Source: Paracoccaceae bacterium (GTDB taxonomy: Bacteria > Pseudomonadota > Alphaproteobacteria > Rhodobacterales > Rhodobacteraceae). Taken from it: DNA of 6,744 nt. The notes beneath the pieces were generated by a model. It had not been told where the DNA came from, made no database searches, and saw only the letters and a list, made by a program, of their open reading frames with translations. The stretch is from the NCBI GenBank assembly GCA_018222665.1, contig JAAEZW010000097.1:1-6744 (forward strand), in the 5' to 3' direction. A program made the translations under genes and the position numbers. Below are positions 1-6,260 of this stretch, piece after piece; position 1 is the first letter of the stretch, and each line of letters begins with the position of its first letter.

Positions 1-8
1 AGCGCCAT
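1..8 (-). CDS. start of a further gene of the same operon (first codons only)
   Basis: After the boxR stop, the minus strand shows AAGGA (19-15), a six-base spacer and ATG (8-6) followed by GCG and CT, which would encode Met-Ala and then leave the window. The spacing is ideal for a ribosome-binding site, and the gap to boxR is 17 bases. Box clusters usually also encode a benzoate-CoA ligase, a semialdehyde dehydrogenase (BoxD) or transport proteins, so one of these is plausible. Nothing in eight bases identifies it. Confidence 0.5.
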
Positions 9-25
9 GTTCGTTCCTTAAGTCT

Positions 26-892
26 TTATCCAAGAAGATGTTCAGATTGGATGAGTTTGATGAGTTGGGCTGCGGTTTTTTCCAGCGGTTTATGCGATGT
101 ATCTAGTTTATAGTCAGACATCGCATATAATTTTTCCCGACTTGCCAGCAAACCACGTAATTTTTGCATTGCTTGCCCCTGTCCAATTACAGGCCGTGTG
201 TCACCTTGGGCCAAAACGCGCTTCATATGATCATCTGGTGAGGCGGTCAGCCAGATGCAATGAAAATTCGCGTTCAGCATTTGATAGGTTTCCAAATTCT
301 CAACAATCCCACCAGATGCAGCGACAACGACCCGATCATGATCTGCGATCAAAGCTTCAAGCGCGTCTGCCTCAAGCTGACGGTATCCATTTTCGCCATA
401 TAGTGCGATGACCTCGGAAATGGGCATTCCGCCCTCTTTGGCAATGACGGCATTCAATTCGATGAAAGGTACGTCCAGATCATCTGCCACCATCTGCCCA
501 AGGGTTGATTTACCCGCACCACGCAGCCCAATTAAACACACGCGGTTGGATTTGTGTTCCCCTTCTTGGGAACTGCGCAGGATGCGCAAGGCGCGTGTAC
601 GTTTGGTGTCATCTGCGGCGCGAAAGTTGTTTGTTAACGCTTGAAATTCCGACAACCATGGGTCTTCTGGCCAAAAAAACCATTCAATCCCCATGTCTAG
701 TGCCGTTGCCACCTTTTGCAGCAACGCAATTGAAATATTGCCTTCGCCCGCTTCCATTTGTGCGATGTAGCGTGGTGAAACACCTGATTTTTCCGATAGC
801 AAACGTCGTGAAATTCCCGCCTTGGTGCGCGCCTTAAGGATGCGCAGACCGACCTGGGCCAATAAATTTGCTTTGGGTTCGGTTTCACTCAT
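26..892 (-). CDS. boxR: BoxR-type regulator: XRE helix-turn-helix fused to shikimate-kinase-like domain
   Basis: BoxR/BzdR proteins repress benzoate-pathway promoters and release DNA on binding benzoyl-CoA (established in Azoarcus). The 288 residues fit that family. Residues about 12-72 form an XRE/Cro-type DNA-binding domain (GISRRLLSEKSGVSPRYIAQMEAGEGNIS), followed by a linker (about 78-115) with EDPWLSEFQAL. The shikimate-kinase-like domain (about 116-285) keeps Walker A G-L-R-G-A-G-K-S-T at 122-130, Arg171, TRP at 232-234 and Arg252. The shikimate- and magnesium-binding acidic pair of true kinases (FxDxD) is replaced by Glu145 and Asn147, and the GGG motif reads SGG at 193-195, so kinase activity on shikimate is unlikely. 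AGAGG six bases before the ATG supports the start. The start overlaps the thioesterase stop (TGATG), so the regulator is made from the operon it presumably controls. A free-standing shikimate kinase is excluded by the DNA-binding domain. Confidence 0.92.
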   Translation of the reverse strand: MSETEPKANLLAQVGLRILKARTKAGISRRLLSEKSGVSPRYIAQMEAGEGNISIALLQKVATALDMGIEWFFWPEDPWLSEFQALTNNFRAADDTKRTRALRILRSSQEGEHKSNRVCLIGLRGAGKSTLGQMVADDLDVPFIELNAVIAKEGGMPISEVIALYGENGYRQLEADALEALIADHDRVVVAASGGIVENLETYQMLNANFHCIWLTASPDDHMKRVLAQGDTRPVIGQGQAMQKLRGLLASREKLYAMSDYKLDTSHKPLEKTAAQLIKLIQSEHLLG

Positions 893-1341
893 CAGGCGCC
901 TCTGTGTTCGTCACTCCAATCAGGACCCAATAAAGGCGTTATCAGGTCTTTGACACTTTTCGGAGGAGCGCATTTCTTGAATTCATCGGCAATAATAAAA
1001 ACACTCACCGATCTAAACGAAAAGCACCGTTTTCCATCTTGGAACCCATCGACGCGAAACGTGATAGAGGTGTTTCCCAATTTTACTGGCCATACATGAC
1101 AAATTAATCTGGCTCGTGGTGTAACGGGGCGTTCAAAATTCATTTGCAGCTGAACAAATGGCGTTCCTAGGTTGTCGTCCAGTTCCATTTGGTACCAACC
1201 GTGGCCCAAATGCTCTTCCCACCACGCGTTGATCGCGTCCAACGCCATTGCAGGAAGCTTACCTGTATACACGATTTTGGCTGGATCACAGTCGCCCCAA
1301 CCCACCCGAATTTCGTGAGTGAATGTCGCCTGATTTGTCAT
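892..1341 (-). CDS. 4HBT-type hotdog acyl-CoA thioesterase, probably acting on benzoyl-CoA
   Basis: This 149-residue protein has the single hotdog domain length of 4-hydroxybenzoyl-CoA thioesterases. The motif W-G-D-C-D-P-A-K-I-V-Y is at residues 15-25; Asp19 aligns with the catalytic Asp17 of the Pseudomonas CBS3 enzyme. The Gly usually found after P-A is Lys22, and the tyrosine is followed by TGK, not the common PNYF-like stretch. A related thioesterase in the box cluster of Azoarcus evansii hydrolyses benzoyl-CoA and is thought to prevent CoA depletion (from memory); the same role is inferred here. The start at 1341 overlaps the boxA stop by one base, with only a weak upstream AGAG, so translation is probably coupled to boxA. 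An in-frame ATG at 1401 lies within boxA and is unlikely. Its TGA overlaps the boxR start (TGATG). The product would be a soluble, oligomeric cytoplasmic enzyme. Confidence 0.88.
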   Translation of the reverse strand: MTNQATFTHEIRVGWGDCDPAKIVYTGKLPAMALDAINAWWEEHLGHGWYQMELDDNLGTPFVQLQMNFERPVTPRARLICHVWPVKLGNTSITFRVDGFQDGKRCFSFRSVSVFIIADEFKKCAPPKSVKDLITPLLGPDWSDEHRGA

Positions 1342-2522
1342 TAGTAAGTCTCTACGTGAAAACGCCCTTCGTCCCGCATGGCATCTCGCAATGTGGACCA
1401 TTGTTGGCCAATGCTTTCTGCAATATTTGTTAGGGCAAAATCGACGCCTTCTTCCATTCCACGCAAACCACAGATGTATATATGGGTGTTGGGATCATTC
1501 AGCATCTCGGCAACACGATCTTCTTCTGTCATCATGCGATCTTGCACGTATTCCTTTTCACCATCGCGGGAAAAGACCAAATGCTGTTCCAAGATATTTT
1601 CGGGTACTTTTTTCAGGGGCCCAAAATACGGCAGGCTGTCGGCTGTTCTTGCACCAAAAAACATGACCATGCCACCAGATTTTTCGCCAATTGCGCGTTG
1701 ACGACGCATTGTAAACGCGCGCATTGGTGCGGACCCAGTACCTGTGCAGATCATCAACAAACGTGCATTCGGATCGTCGGGCAATAGGAAAGTCGCACCA
1801 AACGGTCCAGTGACGCGTACTTCATCACCTACCGACAGATCACAAAGGTAGTTAGAGCATACACCGCCCGCTTCGCGCTTAACGGTAAGGGATAGGTTGT
1901 TATAATTTTGACGCTCGCCATCACGTGGTGAAGATACCGAGTAAAGACGGGGCAGTTGATCTTGGCCTGCATCGGTTGTCCCGGGCGCGATAACTCCGAT
2001 GGATTGCCCCTCTAGCACCGGGAACGGTGTTTGGCCAAAATCCAAAATAATGTGACGCACGTCATGGTCCGGATCATTGGTTAACGAAATGTTGCCAGTG
2101 ACTTTAGCAACAGCGGGTTTCCCAAGGTTATGCAGGTTGATTGATGGCTTTGCCGCAGATTTCGGTGCAACAGGCCGACCCCCTGCACCCTTGTGTGCCT
2201 CGGCTAATAGTGCTGCGACGGCATCATCAATTGCCTCATCCGAAGGCGTATCTGCACTTTCTTGGATGTCCTCTTGTTCTGGCAACTCCATCCATTCAAA
2301 TTGTTCTTCCATGGAATAGGGTTCATGAACGACCCGCCATTCATCGATGGACCCAGTTGGGCAAACGGGAATGCAATCCATACAAAAATTACAGGCCTCT
2401 GCATCGACCACGACATTGTCATCATTGTGGTGGATTGCCTGAATTGGGCAGGTCATCTCACATGTGTAGCAACGAATACAGATTTCAGGGTCAATTAGGT
2501 GCTGTCGGATTGGTTTTGTCAT
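1341..2522 (-). CDS. boxA: benzoyl-CoA 2,3-epoxidase, NADPH reductase subunit
   Basis: BoxA takes electrons from NADPH through FAD and two iron-sulfur clusters and passes them to BoxB. The protein has 393 residues. An N-terminal two-cluster ferredoxin domain has Cys15, 18, 21, 25 (CIRCYTCEMTC) and Cys44, 47, 50, 54 (CNFCMDCIPVC), both C-x2-C-x2-C-x3-C, so two 4Fe-4S clusters are expected. An acidic, Ala/Pro-rich linker covers about 80-130. A ferredoxin-NADP reductase module follows, with the FAD-binding RLYSVSS at 192-198, the pyridine-nucleotide motif CTGTGSAPMR at 259-268, and the C-terminal ICGLRGMEEGV around 350-360. It ends in a Tyr, which in this reductase family often stacks on the flavin. 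No key residue is missing. Its TAA stop overlaps the thioesterase ATG (TAATG). Confidence 0.96.
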   Translation of the reverse strand: MTKPIRQHLIDPEICIRCYTCEMTCPIQAIHHNDDNVVVDAEACNFCMDCIPVCPTGSIDEWRVVHEPYSMEEQFEWMELPEQEDIQESADTPSDEAIDDAVAALLAEAHKGAGGRPVAPKSAAKPSINLHNLGKPAVAKVTGNISLTNDPDHDVRHIILDFGQTPFPVLEGQSIGVIAPGTTDAGQDQLPRLYSVSSPRDGERQNYNNLSLTVKREAGGVCSNYLCDLSVGDEVRVTGPFGATFLLPDDPNARLLMICTGTGSAPMRAFTMRRQRAIGEKSGGMVMFFGARTADSLPYFGPLKKVPENILEQHLVFSRDGEKEYVQDRMMTEEDRVAEMLNDPNTHIYICGLRGMEEGVDFALTNIAESIGQQWSTLRDAMRDEGRFHVETY

Positions 2523-2529
2523 AGCACAA

Positions 2530-2534
2530 CCTTT
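2530..2534 (-). promoter_or_regulatory. ribosome-binding site that fixes the boxA start
   Basis: AAAGG lies seven bases before the ATG at 2522. The open frame also has an upstream ATG at 2582, but that one sits before the hairpin, would add a Gly/Pro-rich leader encoded by the hairpin itself, and has no ribosome-binding site. The start at 2522 (MTKPIRQHLIDP) puts the first ferredoxin cysteine at residue 15, as expected. Confidence 0.8.
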
Positions 2535-2559
2535 GGGAACAAGGATCAAAAGATGGAAA

Positions 2560-2579
2560 GGCGGGGGTGGTCCCCCGCC
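2560..2579 (-). promoter_or_regulatory. strong GC-rich hairpin between boxB and boxA
   Basis: Bases 2560-2567 (GGCGGGGG) pair perfectly with 2572-2579 (CCCCCGCC) around a four-base loop, an 8-bp all-GC stem. In the transcript it begins eight bases after the boxB stop and is followed by UUUCCAUCUUUU, a broken U tract. It could be a leaky intrinsic terminator, a 3' stabiliser of the boxCB message, or a processing site. Any of these would make BoxB more abundant than its reductase. The U tract is too interrupted to call a full terminator. Confidence 0.6.
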
Positions 2580-2586
2580 CAAAGCA

Positions 2587-4038
2587 TTAGGCCATATGCA
2601 GTTTTACATACTCAAAATCGCCCGGTTTATTATCGATCCCAACCTTGGGTGGTGCGATCCAGCCTGCGAATTTGCCAGGTTCATAACATGGCACCATAAG
2701 CGATTGAATAAATGCACCGTCTTCTTTGGTTGGCAGCCATTTATCGACATTCGCGTTCCATTCAGTATCTGAAATGATGTTGCCTTCTGGATTTGCCTTG
2801 ATCGATGCAAAGATACCGATTTGACGATGAAATGCCTCGTGCGGCAAGGACAATTGGAATTCGATCCCGGTCTTTTGAATGATCTTATTCCAGCGCCCCA
2901 CGCCACCAGATGCATCGCGCACATAGTCGTCACGCAGACGCATATTGATTGCAGTTAGCGCAGGAACTTCCTGATCCACGATGGCACCGTTTACGATGTT
3001 CTTAACGACATATGTGTCGCTTTGAAGTTGGTGATCATCGTCAATACGATGTTCCATATACCGCCCCTTCACTCCAGCGTTAAAGGCGTTGGCGGCATTT
3101 GTTGAAACTTCTTGACCAAATAGATCCAGTGAAAGCGTGTAATGTAAGTTTAGCTTTTTTTGGATAGTCGGCAGGTCGATAACACCCAGATCGCGAATAC
3201 GTCCGATCGCATATGGATCTGTGATGCCTGCTTCATTCATCGCCTCGCATGTACGTTGAATGATACGTCCCACACCCGTTTCACCCACAAACATGTGGTG
3301 TGCTTCTTCGGTTAGCATGAAACGGCAGGTGCGGCTGAGTGGGTCAAATCCTGATTGTGCCAATGACTCCAGCTGCATTTTGCCATCGCGGTCTGTGAAA
3401 TAGGTGAACATAAAGAACGATAGCCAATCTGGCGTTTCCTCGTTAAAGGCGCCCAACATGCGTGGGGCTTCGTCAGAGCCTGATGAGCGTATCAGCATTT
3501 CATCTGCTTCCTCGCGGCCATCCTTGCCAAAATATTTTTGTAGCAAATAAACCATCGCCCACAGGTGGCGGCCTTCTTCTACGTTCACTTGGAACAAGTT
3601 GCGCATGTCGTATAGCGACGGCGCGGTTAGCCCTAAAAAGCGTTGCTGTTCAACCGATCCAGGCTCGGTATCGCCCTGAATGACGATCAGGCGCTTCAAC
3701 ATGTTACGGTATTCACCTGGAACTTCTTGCCACGCAGGCTGTCCTGCGTGTTCGCCGCATGGGATCATACGGCCCTCTGCTTGTGGTGCCAACAAAACAC
3801 CCCAGCGGTATTCAGGCATTTTGACATAATCAAACTTTGCCCATCCTTTGGGATCAACGGAGACGGCAGTGCGCAAATACACCATGGATTCTTGGAAATT
3901 TTGGGGGATCAGGCGGTTCCACCAATCCAAGTAGCCTGGGTGCCATTTTTCAAGCGCCTTTAAAACTTTGCGGTCTTGGCTAAGACCAACATTGTTTGGA
4001 ATTTGTGTGTCGTAACTTACGTTGATTAGATCAAGCAT
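2587..4038 (-). CDS. boxB: benzoyl-CoA 2,3-epoxidase, di-iron oxygenase subunit
   Basis: BoxB uses O2 and two electrons from BoxA to convert benzoyl-CoA to 2,3-epoxybenzoyl-CoA, the step that removes aromaticity. The 483 residues match the known BoxB size. Di-iron ligands in the expected order are visible: Glu125, the E-x-x-H pair Glu155/His158 (EEGRHLW), Asp216, and the pair Glu245/His248 (TEEAHHMF). Each sits five residues after the position I recall for the Azoarcus evansii enzyme (Glu120, Glu150, His153, Asp211, Glu240, His243), so the site looks intact. The start at 4038 has GGAG six bases upstream (TCGGAG then TAAGAA). The gene lies 29 bases after boxC and 64 bases before boxA; the second gap holds a strong hairpin. 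The protein is soluble and needs BoxA as its electron donor. It belongs to a ferritin-like di-iron class distinct from Rieske ring-hydroxylating dioxygenases. Confidence 0.97.
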   Translation of the reverse strand: MLDLINVSYDTQIPNNVGLSQDRKVLKALEKWHPGYLDWWNRLIPQNFQESMVYLRTAVSVDPKGWAKFDYVKMPEYRWGVLLAPQAEGRMIPCGEHAGQPAWQEVPGEYRNMLKRLIVIQGDTEPGSVEQQRFLGLTAPSLYDMRNLFQVNVEEGRHLWAMVYLLQKYFGKDGREEADEMLIRSSGSDEAPRMLGAFNEETPDWLSFFMFTYFTDRDGKMQLESLAQSGFDPLSRTCRFMLTEEAHHMFVGETGVGRIIQRTCEAMNEAGITDPYAIGRIRDLGVIDLPTIQKKLNLHYTLSLDLFGQEVSTNAANAFNAGVKGRYMEHRIDDDHQLQSDTYVVKNIVNGAIVDQEVPALTAINMRLRDDYVRDASGGVGRWNKIIQKTGIEFQLSLPHEAFHRQIGIFASIKANPEGNIISDTEWNANVDKWLPTKEDGAFIQSLMVPCYEPGKFAGWIAPPKVGIDNKPGDFEYVKLHMA

Positions 4039-4067
4039 TTCTTACTCCGAAATCAATTTCAGGGGTC

Positions 4068-5729
4068 TTAGACCCGTTCCATGTTGTAGTTTCCACGTAG
4101 TCCAGTTCCGTATCGCTGCAATGCGCCGTCTTCTCCGACTGCATTGGGGCGATTAAATATCCAGTTTTGCCAAGCTGTGAGTCGACCAAAGATGCGTGTT
4201 TCCATGGTTTCTGGGCCGGCAAAGCGTAAATTTGCTTCCATCCCTGTCATCGCGTCAGGAGAGAAGCTTGCACGTTCCTCAAGGAAAATGCGGATTTCAT
4301 CCTCCCAATCGATGTCGTCCAAAATCATTGTGACAAGACCGTTTGCATCAGCGTCGTCGGCTTCCATCGGTTCGCCGATTTGTATTTTCAGCGCGTCTAT
4401 GCGCTCTGCTTCATCCAAAAAGCGGGTTTCCAAGCGGCTTAGTCCGTTACCCATTGGATAAGTACCAAAATTATCGTTCGATAACGTAATTGTGGCGATT
4501 GGGCGATTATCCCCCTCAAACTCATCTTCCATCATGTAACTGCGATCAACAGCCCACAGCAATTCTGCTAAAACACCTGCAAAACATGACCCATGTTCCA
4601 CCTGTGCCATGAGCGAGCGAGAGGTGACATCAACCCGCTTCAACGTGCGTTTCCAATAATGGCGCACCTCGTTGGCAAGCCACTGGTCCGCGTTCTCTGC
4701 CAGCAACGCTTCGTGTTGCAACAACAATTCGGGATCACCTTGGGTGCGAATGACCCACAAGCCGATGTCCATTTCGTTCAGGCGCAGATGAAGGATAGCA
4801 TCCTCAAATTCTCTTGCGAGACGCAGCAGATAGGCTTGATCGCCTTGCGCTTGGAATTCGTCCATCGTTTTGGGCGCGGGCTGGTCAGGACCATTTAAGG
4901 TAACCGTTGCAGTGCGGCCTTCGCGATCAATGGTTACTTCGACGCAGCTGTAGGTAACGTTTCCGTTTTCATCAATCTGTCGTTGTAGCGGGTTCAATTT
5001 GACGCCCGCATCTACTTCAGATTTTGAAGACGCAGCCACAAATTCGTTTGCGCGTTCCACAACCTTTTCATCGAAAACGCTATTTTTGAAAACGTCATCG
5101 ACGAGTTTCCAATCTTTGGCGCGTTTACCTTTAACGCCTTCTTCTGTGGCGCAAAAAATATCGGCCAAATCGCGGCGCACTTTGCGTTTGTCAGTGACAC
5201 GCGTAAGCCCGCCTGTGCCAGGCAATACCGCCAATAAAGGCACCTCTGGTAGTGCAACACTGGATTGAGAATCATCGGTAAGCATGATGTGGTTGCACGC
5301 AAGCGCGAGTTCGTACCCACCCCCTGCGCAGGCCCCCTTGACCGCTGCAATGTATTTTTGGCCGCTTTCTTCCTCGGCGGCTTCAAATGCATTTCGGGTT
5401 TCATTCGTGAATTTGCAGAAGTTTACCTTGTGACTGTGCGCGGCTCCGCCCAACATCCGAATATTGGCTCCTGCGCAGAACACTTTGTCCTTTGCTGAGC
5501 GCATTACAACAACTTTTACTTCGGGATGTTCGAAACGCATCCGTTGGACAATGTCGTTAAGCTCAATGTCGACGCCCAAATCGTATGAATTCAGTTTCAG
5601 TTGATAGCCATCGAATAGACCGCCGTCCTCATCAACATCCATGTACAGATTTGCGATTGCACCATCATATTCAACGCGCCAATGGCGGTAATTGTTGGGA
5701 TCAACACGAAAATCGATGATCTGAGACAT
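4068..5729 (-). CDS. boxC: 2,3-epoxybenzoyl-CoA dihydrolase (benzoyl-CoA-dihydrodiol lyase)
   Basis: BoxC opens the ring of 2,3-epoxybenzoyl-CoA with two waters, giving 3,4-didehydroadipyl-CoA semialdehyde and formate in the cytoplasm. The 553-residue length is typical of BoxC and about twice a normal crotonase. The first enoyl-CoA hydratase-like half covers about residues 20-240. It carries the oxyanion-hole stretches DKVFCAGANIRML (81-93) and KGACAGGGYELALACNH (131-147). A second, diverged crotonase-like half begins near 260 (VEVTIDREGRTATVTLNG) and runs to about 490. The final part has NWIFNRPNAVGEDGALQRYGTG, which I associate with BoxC. The start at 5729 has AAGGA eight bases upstream and begins at the N-terminus expected for the family. 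boxB follows after 29 bases, so this is the first gene of the boxCBA unit. No frameshift or missing segment is seen. Confidence 0.96.
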   Translation of the reverse strand: MSQIIDFRVDPNNYRHWRVEYDGAIANLYMDVDEDGGLFDGYQLKLNSYDLGVDIELNDIVQRMRFEHPEVKVVVMRSAKDKVFCAGANIRMLGGAAHSHKVNFCKFTNETRNAFEAAEEESGQKYIAAVKGACAGGGYELALACNHIMLTDDSQSSVALPEVPLLAVLPGTGGLTRVTDKRKVRRDLADIFCATEEGVKGKRAKDWKLVDDVFKNSVFDEKVVERANEFVAASSKSEVDAGVKLNPLQRQIDENGNVTYSCVEVTIDREGRTATVTLNGPDQPAPKTMDEFQAQGDQAYLLRLAREFEDAILHLRLNEMDIGLWVIRTQGDPELLLQHEALLAENADQWLANEVRHYWKRTLKRVDVTSRSLMAQVEHGSCFAGVLAELLWAVDRSYMMEDEFEGDNRPIATITLSNDNFGTYPMGNGLSRLETRFLDEAERIDALKIQIGEPMEADDADANGLVTMILDDIDWEDEIRIFLEERASFSPDAMTGMEANLRFAGPETMETRIFGRLTAWQNWIFNRPNAVGEDGALQRYGTGLRGNYNMERV

Positions 5730-5837
5730 ATCAAAGTTCCTTTATTTCCTAGGAACAACGTAAAACACAGCGATGTGCGGTAAACCCAAATGTTGCATTA
5801 TATCGTTACAAAATACAAAAATACTAATTAATTGGCA
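5730..5837 (-). promoter_or_regulatory. boxC upstream region: probable promoter and operator of the box operon
   Basis: This 108-base AT-rich gap separates the DUF309 gene from boxC and is the only sizeable intergenic region in the window. On the minus strand a perfect TATAAT lies at 5802-5797 and could be a -10 element, which would place the transcript start near 5790 and give a leader of about 60 bases. No good TTGACA-like -35 sits at the correct spacing, which would fit a regulated promoter but also leaves the call uncertain. A second TATAAT on the same strand (5842-5837) overlaps the DUF309 stop. Both TATAAT motifs fall inside the arms of the inverted repeat listed separately. A promoter here is expected from context, because the box operon needs its own control, but it is not proven. 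Confidence 0.5.
5736..5756 (-). promoter_or_regulatory. boxC ribosome-binding site within a small inverted repeat
   Basis: The Shine-Dalgarno AAGGA (5742-5738) lies eight bases before the boxC ATG and fixes that start. In the mRNA, GUUCC (from 5756 to 5752) is complementary to GGAAC (from 5740 to 5736), which overlaps most of this site. The predicted hairpin has a 5-bp stem and an 11-base loop and would partly hide the ribosome-binding site. A competing 10-bp palindrome, TTCCTAGGAA, sits at 5746-5755. The stem is weak, so the effect on translation may be small. Confidence 0.4.
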
Positions 5838-5847
5838 TTATAATGCA
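5794..5847. repeat. 9-bp perfect inverted repeat with TGCA ends, candidate BoxR operator
   Basis: TGCATTATA at 5794-5802 is matched exactly by its reverse complement TATAATGCA at 5839-5847, with 36 bases between the arms and 45 bp between their centres. The right arm also forms part of a local 12-bp palindrome GCATTATAATGC at 5835-5846. The operators of BzdR/BoxR in Azoarcus contain TGCA cores (established knowledge, from memory), and a BoxR-type gene ends this operon. The arms overlap the candidate -10, so binding there would block the promoter. Binding by BoxR is inferred; chance similarity in AT-rich DNA is the alternative. Confidence 0.4.
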
Positions 5848-6254
5848 TATTTCAAGAACAATTTCTGAATCTCTGTGACGGCTACAGAATCTGGAGCGCG
5901 ACGACCAATTTCAGCGGACAAAGCGCTGGCCTGTGTCATAATTTTCTGAGTTGCTGTTTCGCGTTTCATGATGTGTTTTAGGTTCGCATTTGCCAAATGA
6001 ATTATGCATTGCGTGAATAAACGTTCGATAGAATTCTGCGCGGTATTCATCCAGATCGCTTCCAAGATTTCATGCGCCTCCCAGTGAAAGCCATGCTGCA
6101 TATAGTTCAAAGCGGTGTGAAATGCGGACAAGGTTTGCAGTGTTTCAAAGTCTATAACGCTTGGGATTGATGAAATGATTTCATCAAATTGTGCCACTTG
6201 ATGGCGTTGGGTTTTACCCGGGATATAAGCATGTGGGGGTAGCGCGTGCCGCAT
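5838..6254 (-). CDS. DUF309-type protein of unknown function
   Basis: This 138-residue protein has no signal peptide or membrane segment. Residues 55-68 (G-F-H-W-E-A-H-E-I-L-E-A-I-W) match the DUF309 hallmark, a helical motif with the pattern HEvLE..W. A second helix follows (about 76-98, with IIHLANANLKH), as expected for this small all-helical family. The conserved His57, Glu59, His61, Glu62 and Glu65 could bind a metal or form an active site, but no biochemical function is established for the family that I know of. ATG at 6254 is chosen because it lies just after the hydrolase stop and has an AGG about nine bases upstream. An ATG at 6259 is in another frame. The six-base gap to the hydrolase suggests one transcript. 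The gene is followed by the boxC regulatory region, and its stop codon lies inside a palindrome. Any link to benzoate degradation rests only on position. Confidence 0.8.
   Translation of the reverse strand: MRHALPPHAYIPGKTQRHQVAQFDEIISSIPSVIDFETLQTLSAFHTALNYMQHGFHWEAHEILEAIWMNTAQNSIERLFTQCIIHLANANLKHIMKRETATQKIMTQASALSAEIGRRAPDSVAVTEIQKLFLKYAL
6167..6187. repeat. 21-base near-perfect palindrome inside the DUF309 gene
   Basis: TTGATGAAAT (6167-6176) and ATTTCATCAA (6178-6187) are exact reverse complements around a single central G. The sequence encodes residues around FDEIISS of the DUF309 protein. It resembles a protein-binding palindrome more than an RNA hairpin, since a one-base loop would have to open to at least three bases. 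It is not an FNR box, because TTGAT and ATCAA are 11 bases apart where an FNR site has four. It may be coincidental. Confidence 0.35.
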
Positions 6255-6260
6255 TGCATT

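Noticed and set aside
116..549. aroK-type shikimate kinase gene or fusion with biosynthetic function
   Set aside because: Shikimate-binding residues are replaced, and the domain follows an XRE DNA-binding domain within a box operon, which is the BoxR architecture.
1342..1401. Longer thioesterase starting at the ATG at 1401
   Set aside because: It would overlap boxA by 61 bases, and the family N-terminus fits the start at 1341 with the TAATG overlap.
2523..2582. Longer boxA starting at the in-frame ATG at 2582
   Set aside because: The added 20 residues are encoded by the GC-rich hairpin, there is no ribosome-binding site in front, and the ATG at 2522 has AAAGG at good spacing.
97..5498. Plus-strand open frames opposite the box genes, some over 100 codons
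   Set aside because: They lie antisense to strongly recognisable genes, show no family motifs and have the look of shadow frames.
5835..5846. GCATTATAATGC as a terminator of the hydrolase/DUF309 transcript
   Set aside because: The stem is AT-rich with no loop bases and no following U tract directly behind it; a T-rich run further on is not positioned for an intrinsic terminator.
6167..6187. FNR/FnrL-type site (TTGAT...ATCAA)
   Set aside because: The half-sites are 11 bases apart; FNR sites have a four-base gap.
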